Positions 24,301 through 36,300 of a stretch of 64,000 bases of DNA are shown here, piece after piece. The DNA lies in contig NC_071668.1 in the NCBI RefSeq assembly GCF_028554725.1, positions 56,587,732-56,651,731 on the forward strand, given 5' to 3'. The notes under the pieces were generated by a model. That model was not told where the DNA came from. It did not search any database and saw only the letters and a list, made by a program, of their open reading frames with translations. The translations under genes were made by a program, and so were the position numbers. Numbering within the stretch: position 1 is the first letter of the stretch; every line of letters starts with the position of its first letter. Origin of the DNA: Zeugodacus cucurbitae. Its lineage: Eukaryota; Arthropoda; Insecta; Diptera; Tephritidae.

Positions 24301-27300
24301 TAACTGTTTCAATCTCAGTCTGGCAACTTCTGAACAATGGAGGAGGAAATGCACGTCGCCTTCCTCCAAACAGCTTTGGCAACTTACATCTGCCAGGATC
24401 CCTAGTCTCACTGTATATGTACCTATCGGATAGTGGTAAGCACAACTATAATAGCGCCGAGATGGACTCTGCTAACTGCAACTGTACAGGTACTACTATG
24501 TACAAAAATATAACTTATAAAGTTGGGTTACATTTGGAAAATTATTTTTTACTACTTAACTCTCAAAACTAACTGAGCGATGAGCCTTTACAGTCAGCTC
24601 CAAAATTCCACAACAGTCGTAATCGGATTTGTATCCAGTAAAGAACCGTAAAATCGTTAATATTTCACAAAATTATTTGAGGAATAATATTAATTTTTGA
24701 GTCTCCATAGATATATGTGAAGTTAGACACGCTTTAATCGTTTCTGATGAAAACCAAAAATCAAAATTTTAAAATTATCGATTTTTTATAAATAGTGGTC
24801 AGTCGGAACTCGCTGTTAAACCCCTCCAAACCTATTTTGGTGCTAAACAAGACTGTTCACGATATTTGTAATTTTTCTGCAAAAGAAGAGCCAACATTGT
24901 TAATCGCTGTAGAAATCCTTTTTCCTTTCATTGATACTCTGCACCACCCTAATCTCCATCTTGGACACACATCTCAGCTTTGATACCCGAAGTGCAATTA
25001 TAATTTTTGCAGTCCGGGCTCCATAAAGAAAACAATTCTAATCTCTCAGATCCTCTTTACGATTATCATATTATATAATTGAAGTGTAAGTGAAGGCAAG
25101 TCCCGAAGCTTGTCTGTGATATGTTGAGAAGTGACATTCTGTAAACGATTCATAGATTTCAGAAACGAGATATCGAGAAACTCAGATAATCTCATTCTCA
25201 GAAGGTACCGCATCAAAAAAGCTGAAAAAGAAAAACAAGATCCAAAAGATGTATACTGCTTGAGAAGAAGGTACGATGTTTCCTTGATTTCATCCAGTGC
25301 AGTTGAGATATTCGGAGATATCCTGCATGAGTCCATTCTAATGGAACAATTTTTAATTTTGATAATACGAATTGGGAACAAACTTTAAGGCGAAAGGAAA
25401 GGATTACACGTGTTTGGGCCAAACATGAGGTGAGTTCTCACAGGGGACGAGAAGCTCTGAGAAATTTTGTTTGCTTTGACTAAAAATTGTAATGACAATT
25501 ATTACAGTTACGGACAGCTATGAAATCTATACCTGTTTTTTTTAGGTTAGGTTGAACTGTGAAAAATTTTAATCAAATTCTAGTATTGCTCTCTCAAAAG
25601 ATGCAACATCAAATGTTTCAACCTATACGGTTTATTGTGAAACATCAAACTTTAGAGTCTTGGAGAAAAGTGTTAGTGGTAGCAGATTTTAGTGAATGAA
25701 AGTGACAAACCCCAAAAAATAAATTTTCGGTTACTAGTTCATTTAAAATATTTTAATTAAACAAACTGAAACGTACGAAGAAGTTGATAACAAGCCACAT
25801 TTCTAATGGGAAATTTATGATTTTCCAAACACAATTATTCCAATTGTAATTAAATTTATCTTTCATTGTAAGATTTGTGTATACGAGTATACAAGCCAAA
25901 AATGTATTGTAGGCGTATGTACCATGTGCATTCAATTAAATATACATTTGCATGTTCAAGTATTTATGCGCAATGTTCAATTATGTACAAATTACATTTA
26001 TGATTACTTGTTTCTTAATTAATAGTAGTCATTTGTTACAACTACAATAAACTACTTTTAATTTGGATTTAATTGAGATTATGAAGATTTATTAGCTGGA
26101 ACTCACACATATCAAGATAATACGCTTTGGTTGAAGGACAACAATTAATATTACGAATTTCATTTGGCCATCGGAGTTGTGAGCATTTGTTAGTCTCATT
26201 TGTATTCAAATTTATTATTTAGTCATTATTATTAGTGTTTAGACAATATATTATTGCTTGCAAATGAAAACTTTTTGACAAGATGGCAGTGTTCAAATAT
26301 ATTGAAATTTGCGAATAGCAGACGGCTTATGTATAGAGTGATACAATGGATTATTCGTTCTATTTAGGGGTTTTTGCTTGGTTTTATAAGGTTCAGTCAA
26401 GACAATGCTGCTCACCACTCAATTATTATTGCTCACCACTCAAAACTTTGGTCTCAATTGATACATTTTTTATTTAATTGTTTGTTGGTTGGTTAATTTT
26501 GTTCTCAGTCATCATTTAACATTTTAGCAATGTTGATCTTGATTATACAATCGTATAAAGATAAATATTTTGATCTTTATATGATTTATTTACTTTTAAA
26601 TTTGCCGTTAAGGTATAGAAGAAAATGTGTGTAAAAGCAGATCTAAGTTGAAACATACCAGTTCTAGTAGCTTGACGAACGAAGGTCGCTTGATTCGAAA
26701 ATGACAGGAAAACTGAAATTTTCTCAATATTCTGTCACAAAGACTTTAAAAAGAAGGATACAAAGTGGTAGTGTGAGTCCAAACTTTTGAGCAGAAGTGT
26801 ATATATCATATATCGTTGTATATATCAATATACTAGAAAGTGATTTCCTGATGTATGTTGAAATATGTTAAGGAGGCATATTTTCTTGTCATTCTAACTT
26901 TCTCAGAGGTCTGCATTTGGAAGAGAATTCGACCATTGCCATGTTTGCAAAACTAATAATTCTACAACTAACTCACCAAGACCAGATGTGGGGTAGATGG
27001 ATCGGCTTCGAATGATTCGAATAAAAATCGAAATCCCTCCTTTGACTCAACATTTATAGATCAGGATTTCACAGTATTATTTGTTAGTCAACAAATATTG
27101 TTACTTATCCCAAAACGGACTTTCAAAAACCCAAGTATTTTGGAGCTATTGAGTTGTATCCACCTAGAGATTTCGAATCAATCATTGCTCAGTTTATTTC
27201 TTTCTCTCGTAATCATATGGGATGCAAGTAGTATCTACGAATATTTTATGTATCCTTCTAAACGGACTTACGGGGACTAGGACACTTCAAAAGACTCAGT

Positions 27301-30300
27301 GCTTTCGTAGAAAATTTGACCATATCCAATAACTGAAGTGTTCTATTCAGTTTAAAATTGAAAAGTCGTGAAAAGCTGACAGCTTTGAAAAACTTGGCAG
27401 CTGTATTAGAGCTTTTAGCCTTTTTGTTGTCTGGGAAACTGTGATCTGTTCGTAAAAATACCTCAAGTTGTAAATTAAAGAATTTGTATCTTCCACATTC
27501 ATTTTCAAAACTTTTTTTAATTTTTAATTTTAAAAAATTTAATTCAATTTTATTTTACGAATATATTCACTACTCACCTATCCACAACCATTGCCGCGAA
27601 TTTCCAATCGCTTATCAATTCCGCCTCATCATCGGATTTGCGCATACGTGATGTAATGAATTGTAATTCTTTAAGAATCAAATGTAAATCTTTATGATTG
27701 CAACCTATTGTATTATGATGCTCCTCCACCGTTGTGGGGCGACCGAAGCTTCTGTAAAGTATAACAAATTTTTTTAATAAATTCAAATAAAGATAGGGTA
27801 TGTCTCTTTAGAAGTTCTCGAACGAACACTCCGCTGCTTGTCGCTGTACTTACGCTGATGAACCGATCGCCGTTTGTGAACCGGAGATCGTATGTCGGAA
27901 ATCATCATCGATATCCAGCACATTGGCTAGTAGTGATTTGGAAGAACGTTCCTTTAATTCCAATTCCTTCATGCGATTGCTTAGTAGAATTGTTTTTCGT
28001 GTGATTTTACGGCCCGGACGACCCATACGTAAAATCCATGGCAGCCATTGCAGGAAAACGGATTTAATCTAATGGTGAATTGTGATGTTAGTGTTAATAT
28101 GTTAAGAATATTACAAATTTAATTGAAATAAAAATAAATATGTTGACGAGATTATAAAAACGTTATTCAAAGTTACACTCAAAACTTTTAAGCTTTTAAA
28201 CGTATACAAAGCTTTCACTAAACACCACTGAGCTTTCACGCATTTTCTTCTTATCTTTTCCTTACTTACCCAAGGCGGCATTTCGTGTATATCCGCCGTG
28301 CGATGATGATAGTTGAGCACAACAACCGTCAGCACCACCGATGAGGCCACCATAAACATGATGCAATTGAAGTAGGTGCCTGTTTATAGTGGGCGCGTAT
28401 TTTGGCCATTTTTTCAAAATACATACAAATGTATTTTATTTAAAGAAAAATTATAAATAAAAAATAAAGAAAATATATTAGTTATTGCTTTTAAAAGCTT
28501 CAATTAGTTCATATTTATTACGGTTTATTTATACTATATACATAACGTATTTCTTTATAAGTGTAGTTATTTTTAAATATTTAAATGTATAAATGTTTAA
28601 ATAAGCTTTATAGTTGGTTTAATACGTTAATTTTATGATTTTATAGTCTAATGAGTTGCTACGAGTATAAATAGTATTCAGTAGTATTGTGTAGTTGAAC
28701 TTGAAGCTCTTTGGATGCAATGATATAATCGGTTAGTATAAACATGCTTTTACTCACATCCTTATTCATATGTACATATGTTGGTTGCAAAGCTTTAAAC
28801 TAAGCTTTTAAGTTTATAGTAAGCATGCGATTTGTATTATTTATTTATTTACAATTATTTACGATTTTATGGCATAACAATAAATTATATTGTGCAGTAA
28901 TTAAATACGAAAAGAGCAATTAAGATTAAAATAAGATATGGATTCGATTTTCTCAGAACGTAACCGTCAATGGCGATCATTATCGTGCCATCATAATCGA
29001 CTATTTAATGCCTGAAATTGAAGCTCGTGATCTCGGCTTATTTGATTATTGACAAGACGGCGCCATTTCCCACACATCGCATTAAACAATGAAATTATTG
29101 TGAGAACACTTCGGTGAGCAGATAATTTTAAGTTTTGTGCCTGTCGATTGGCCACCAAGATCGTGAGATATCACACCTTTAAACTCTTTCCTGTGGGGAT
29201 ATATAAAGTACAAGGACAATGCGGACAATCCATTTTCGATACAGGTCTTGGAGCAAAACATCACGCGTGTCATTCCCCAGAAATGCTCGAACGAGTCATC
29301 GAAATATGGACTAAACGGATGGACCATCTGAGACGTAGCCACGGCTAACATTTGAAAGTGATAGTCTTTAAAAAAAATAAATGTCAAATAATGTTCTTTC
29401 GAATGATTAACATTCTCCATTAAATTTGAATTTTCTGTGTTTTTTCTTGAAAAAGTAGGGAACATCGAAATGGACCACACTTTAGTAAACAAGTATAAAT
29501 TATTCGGAAATATTGACTTTCCTAAAATGATAGTGATCCCAAGATTCATGTCACAGAGAGCTCATTGATATAAATTATATAGGTTTATAACTCACGGAAC
29601 AAGTTTTCATCACAGGAAACAGAAGGGAATATATTCGATTACATTCAATGTTGAGGTATCACAAAGGCTAAAAATGATCAAAAGAATCTAAAGGAATTCA
29701 ACAACTCCGATCCGATGTATGCGATAGAGGAAACTATGCTTCTTCGGGAAAATAATATTGGAAGGAACCGTTCCTTAAACCTTAGACTCAATCAAGTATT
29801 TTGATACTTTGGTTTTATTATTCTCACATTCAAAGTCTCGTAAGAGGGTTGAATACCGAGCTAAGGCTATTCTTAAAATAGTCAGAAAATCGTAAACTAA
29901 ACATTATAGTCAATGTCTCAGCAACTATATATGTACTATTTGAAGTAAAAAGTATTCTGATGTCCACGGAAGATAGCCCAAATATACTTCAACTGAACTT
30001 AAAAAAGTGATGCTAAAAGCCGACGACCGACTTAAGTAGGGCTGATCTGATTTAAAAATGCGAAATCGTCAGCTATTCTACGTGACGTTTGGCTGGCGAG
30101 TAGTTTGTTTTACAGCTGCCTCTTTACTACTCACGCGACCTCTCGGAGGCAGTCTTGCCAGAAGAATTAATTACAATATATTCGATTGTTTGAGGCGTAG
30201 TGTGGGTAATAATATAAATAACTAGTTATATTTGTGGAATTTTTCTTTTAATATTGTAATAATATTAATAAAATAAAAATCATAAACAAACATTTTTATT

Positions 30301-33300
30301 TAAAAAAAATTAAAAAAATACTACATTTATAAAAATATATATTTCTTTAATTGCATGCAAATTTTTAGTAAGCTTTATACACAATTATTTTTAAATGTGC
30401 GATATCATGCAACTCTGTATTCTAATAAATTGACATGCAACTCTGTGTTGAAGAATATTGTAAAAAAATTATAAAAGAATGATTTATATATAAAAAAAAT
30501 TTCAAAAAAATTTAAAAATCTTTCAACCAAAATTGAAAAATATCAAACAGGTTCCGCAAAAAGTAATGATACAGGTGCTTGCAGTTTTGTAAGCAAAATA
30601 TTTTAAGCAAAGCAATTTCATTTGTATTTCAGAAAGTCTTATTTAGTAAACGTAATCTTCATAAAATGTTTAAGTTAGTAAATTATTTCTGCATTTTGTA
30701 GATTGCAATGTCAAAAAATTAATCTCAAAATTATGAATTACAATACAAATAGCTTGCTAAATTAACTGAAGTGTTTTTTAAAAGACGTAAAACTACAGTG
30801 AAACTTTTCATACAACTGCTATGAAAAATTTTTAAATTGTTATTAATTGGTTATTAATATATTTTTGTTTATTTTAAATGACAACTGTTTAATTTTAATT
30901 TTGTACGTGCTAATGAAGTTTAAAACTTTATTTTTAATTTTTATTATTTAAAAAAATCTTGTTTTTAGTTATTTTGCAACACTATACTGCATAGTATTTA
31001 CTATCGTTATATAGCAAAAAGTCATATTTGATACTTGGAAGCGAGGAATTTCAAACAATCACTTTATTAAGTCGTGGCGCATTCGGCGTGTTAAGCTTTC
31101 TAATTGTCGCAAATACTTAGTAGCTGAACAAGTGGTTGGTGAATAAGTGTATGCCGGTGAGCTTTCTGTAAGCTGTTTTTTTAGCGCTATGCAAGAGTAT
31201 GTACGATAAAATGCAACACTGAATGAACTAACGAAGTGCGTTTACTTTTCTACATGACTGTAAGTACACATAAAACTGTGGATGAACACATATTAAGCTG
31301 GTGTTTGGCAACTGAGAAGCTTCGTTTTCTGACAGCCGTGGCGGCATTGTTGATTTATGTATATTTAAGCGTTTCATTTAAATTTATTTACTTATTTAAT
31401 GTAGCCTTTGTGTAACATGTTGCTTTACACATTAATTAATTATTATTGTAATTGTTTAATATTTATTAATATTTAATTTTTTTTTGGTTTGAATTGCATA
31501 TTAAATGCTAGTGTTGCGGATTTGCTATGAAAACTATATACTTAATTCTAACACAAAGTTTACTCTAGTAAAAAGAATAATTTTTTTGGAGAAAATCTTT
31601 TATATTTTGCTATAAATTCATAAATAATTTCAAACATGTTTTGAACTTGGAAATATCGTCAGTAATAATGAGTCTTATTGTCACTACACAAATATTAAAA
31701 AAAAAAAAAAAACAAAATACTTAGAAATAAATAATTATAGTAATAATTAAATAATCAGACTATGATGTTGAATAAAATTTTACATTTAAAAATCCCTCTA
31801 GTTTCTCAGTACATCTAGTGAAACCGTCACTTTGAAATTCTACTTCAGTTTCCAGAGTTATTTTTATAATATCTCATTGGATTGTTTATAGATTTTTTGT
31901 TTTGAGTCATGGGAGATGTTCCATATAGAAAAATCCAAAAATCTTGATGAATTTTTCATGTTGTCCCGCGAAACATAACCTTTATCGTATATTTTGTTCA
32001 AAATTCGCAATTATTTTTGGGCCGAAATTATAATAAGAAAGTTATGGAAGACCTGTGGTTAAAACAAATTCCCTCAAAACCAGTTTGGAATTATGCTTCA
32101 GTTTTCTGGCCAATTTTTCAGTTATCTCAATGAGTAGTTTATATATCTTTTGATTTGAATCTTGGGAGACCTTTAACTTATCTAACCTTTATCGTATATT
32201 TCGTTCAAATTTCGCCGATTATTTTTGGATCAAAATTATTATAAGAAAGATATGGAAGATCAGCGGTTAAAACAAATTTCCTCGTATTGGTTAATACTGA
32301 AAGTGACAGCAAACAATTTATACTATATAATTATTTCAACGGGGATGGAGAAAATCGTCATGAAAGGGTTCTCTTTAAGGATGTCAAGTTCTACACAAGG
32401 AAGACACGTGATTCTCTTCAGTTGTTGAGGTTTTAATCTGTTATTAATACTTCAGAAGACAATTTTAATCAATTGATATTTTTTTCTAATATACATCTAT
32501 CAACTTTCAAGTCGCGAAATCGTCATAGCTTTCGCTTAATTTAATTTGATATCTTGTCCCATGGGTTAAGTAAGTTTGGAAACCCTTCAATTTGACAATT
32601 TGGCATTAGTCAATAAAATTGAAAGTTTCTTTTCATGTACCAAATAATAGCGGGACCTTGTCACTGGAGTAATTTTGTGAAACTCTCTCTTAAGATCGAT
32701 AGTTGTTGCAGAAGAGATCGGCATATAGTTTGCCGTGAGAACAAAACATGCTTTCGTTTTGTTGGCAGTGAATTCGCACCTTGTCGCTTCTTTTAGTTCC
32801 CGTTGGTCAAAAACAATGGCAACATTAATTCTAATGACACCTAAAAAAATCACATTTTTGGAAAGATATTTTCATCCGAGGTTAAAACTGAAGTCGTTAC
32901 TGGAGGAATTTTGTCAAACTTTCCTAAGATTGATAGTGGTTTCAGAAGAGATCGGCATGTGGTATACCGTGAGATTAACATGGTTGCGTCACTTTTTTGG
33001 GCAGTGGATTCGCACCTTATCGCTTCTTCTAGTTCCCCTTCGCCAAAAGCAATGGCCATATTTCTTCTATCGACGCCTAAAAAGTCACATATTTACCGAT
33101 AAAAAAGTGAAAGTTTTGATATTTATGATTATTTGTTTAAAAATGTTATAAATAAATAGCACACCGCTTATAAATAATAAGTATTCAATATATCTAAAAT
33201 TTAAGGGGATTCCTGTGAAATATTTGCATTATATATTGTAGTTTCTGATACTCTATGATGAGTTCTGTCTTTACTATCCTTAGTATTTTTCTGCTTTTAT

Positions 33301-36300
33301 AATGGATACTGTATGTTTTTAATCGGCATAGCGAAATTATCCGTAATAGTCAAAAGAAAGTCATATGTTTTTTTTTTTGATTCATAATTTAAAAAAAAGC
33401 AAACATCATTAGTTTGAAAATTTTGCGAGTACTCTCCATACAAAGTATTGTATTTTTATATTTTATTTTTTAATTTATATATATTTTTTAATTACACATA
33501 GATTCATATCAAAATTGTTTGTGTATATAATTTATAAAAAATAAAAAAATATACATTTTTTTTATTTTGTTTTCAATTTAAATTTAATTTGATTTATTTG
33601 TGAAAAAGTAGCACCTTTTTATAAAATAAATGCTAATTACGGTACCAAAAGCATTTTCTTTACTTGTGGGTATACAATTGGGGAGAGCAATGTCAAGCTG
33701 GTACCAAGAAAAGTGAAGAGTGTGAGCGAAGACGTGAGCGTGAAGTGAGCATGCGCGTAGTATTAATCAACACAAAAGCCGTAATCAAGTTTTACTCAAA
33801 CAAGAATTATATTTTTAGCAGTTTTTTTTATTTAAAGAGATTTGCCAATTTTATTTAATAATTTACAAAAGCCGTAATCAAGTTTTACTCAAATAAGAAT
33901 TATATTTTTAGCAGTTTTTTTTTATTTAAAGAGATTTGCCAATTTTATTTAATAATTTCGGTTTTAAGTCTTCCGATTTGGGATCATCGTTAAACGTTTC
34001 TTTTAATGCAGGCGGTAGGTGGAATTTCAAACAGTAGCAATAGTTCTACTTTGAGTGTTGTCAATCGCTTAAAGTAATACTTATCAAATGCAAACTGCCA
34101 AAGAGTGTTAGTTCATCGTTTTAGCTGAGGAAAAGTGTATTCAAGAAACATTTAATTTTCTGCATTATTTATTTTGTATTTGTACGAATTTTTTTTAATA
34201 CAGTTATATAAATAATTTTCTTTGGAAATTAAATTTTTTCCAACACTTTAGAGTGCAAATTCAAATATTTTAATATAAATAGTTTCAGACTCTACCTAAC
34301 AGCGGCACGGCCTCGCTCGTCTTTGTTATGACATTACCAACCAATAGAGAGAAAACTGTTTGCGAGAGCAGAATAGTAACACCTGTAAAAAAATTTGCAT
34401 AAAATAAAAGTTTTCAAATTAAAAATAAATTATATTATGTTAAGAAAAAGTGTAATTTCCGGCGATCTCCTCGAAGAAGCGCAGCTGAGCGCTACAAGTA
34501 ATGCATGTTTAGTAAATGTGCGAGCGTATAGCAAAATAACAGTGAGAGCGGAGATAGTGAAGAATTGAGAAACTAAGGCAATACAAAAAAAAAACATATG
34601 GTATCATTGAAATCAGCTGTTTTCGCTGACAGGTTACGTTGTTCGAAAGAGTACGATGCTTCAGCAATTTCAAAATTATTAAACTGAATACACTGGTGTA
34701 TTGCTGACAAAATTTCTTATTTGATCTTCGTATGTCATCGGGTGTTTCATTAAACTCTAAGTGGATGTTAGGAGTTTTGTTTGAGATCGCGATCTATACG
34801 AGACAGTTTGGGATAAAAAACATAACAGATAATAGTTCAACCATTTATCAGTGTTGTGCGAAAATTAATTTAATTCGCTGCATTTAAAATAATAAAAGTT
34901 AGTTTATAAAGCAATTAGAATTTGTTTATGATTTCTATATTTTATACCCTTGTAAAATTTGAGTTTTTTTATGAAATTGTATTTACTTTAATTTCGTTCA
35001 GTGTACTCTATTTTAAATCAAATAAAAAGTTGAAAATATAAGGTATTGAAAATGGAAAGCAAAGAGGATTTAGTCAATATTAGTCAAGTTGTTGAGACTA
35101 GTTAGATAGAAAGAGACAGCGCTACTATTTAATGAAATATATTAGTAGAGAGGAAATAAAATGGTATGTTAAAAGAAAATAATGATGACCTCGTGTATTA
35201 AAATTTGATTTCCGGACAATATAATTCTCACAATATAATTGCCAAAGCCATCCTGATGAACTTCATTGGTGGACTAAGTTCTACAGTAATTTAATTGTAG
35301 TGTTTGTTGTAGAACCGGTTAGACAGAAGTACATTTGAACTTCTATAATTCGAACTTATTTAATTCAAAGCTCTCTATAATTCGAACTTTTGAATTGACA
35401 ATAGAATTTCATACAAATTATCTTTCGTAACTCGAAAGCTTCTCTGACTCGAAGTTAGTTTTGTGGATTGTGGTGATTCGAGTTAGTGAAGTTCAACTGT
35501 ATATTCTTTAAATATACTAATGAATGAAACAATGACGGATAACATTATTTAATAATTTTATGTTTTTTATCATTCAATTACGTACATGGAATCGTTTTGG
35601 GAAAAATCATTATGGAAAAGTTTCCAAGAATATAGCTAGTAAGATCTGTATTCTGCCATAAGATCATAAAAAGGGCCAAGATAACTTTATGATCTCTGCT
35701 CAAGTATAATGTCGCAAACGGTTGCAAACGGTTCTTAGCGTTTCTGCCGGAAAAGCATAGACTATATTCGTTTAGCCGTCGAATGATTAGGTTAGTCCCG
35801 GCGTTTTATGTTGATAGGCTCATGATAGTAGAATCTTCACTTTTATTCACATAAACCTAACTCATAAGAGTCGTAACTTATTTATGTGTTTCTTGTCGCA
35901 AATGATGTGAGAGAAATATAATTATCCAAGGGTTAGTGGATCTTTGAGATATCTAATTGTTGTATTGAAAAATCTCTTCGTTATACGCTATTTTTTAGAA
36001 GAGTACGACACTGGTCAATAGGTAAGCGAGATTGCTCTTTTTACACTTGTCTGCAAGATATTAAGTGAAATAGGATGTAATACTATGTAAAATAAAAGAA
36101 ATAATGAACTAGATAATCTTTTTAGGGCTTTAAATTTTAGAGTGCATAATTAAAGTATGTTAGAAAAAGTATGTTTAATTAAAATCATACATAAAGTCAT
36201 GATATTTTTGATATGAACCTTTTTGTGTGGAAGATTTTCAAGAAAATCTTTCTTAGCTTTATAAACAATACTTATTTGTACTTGGAAGTAATCGCAACAT

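Larger units (their letters stand above)
28380..34295 (-). other. nAChRalpha6 intron between exon 8c and exon 9
   Basis: 5.9 kb of intron. It contains a mariner remnant at 28950-29480 and three short tandem duplications, all listed separately. About 29500-31750 is AT-rich and shows nothing else I can name. Confidence 0.6.

Noticed and set aside
25131..25388. 85-codon plus-strand frame and overlapping minus-strand frames
   Set aside because: No recognisable domain, opposite-strand frames overlap it, and it lies in an intron. Not enough to call a gene.
26640..26810. Possible Tc1-type transposase start and terminal sequence
   Set aside because: A short SVTKTLKRRIQSGS peptide and a CCAAACTTTTGAGCAGAAGTG-like end are suggestive, but no matching second end or further transposase was found.
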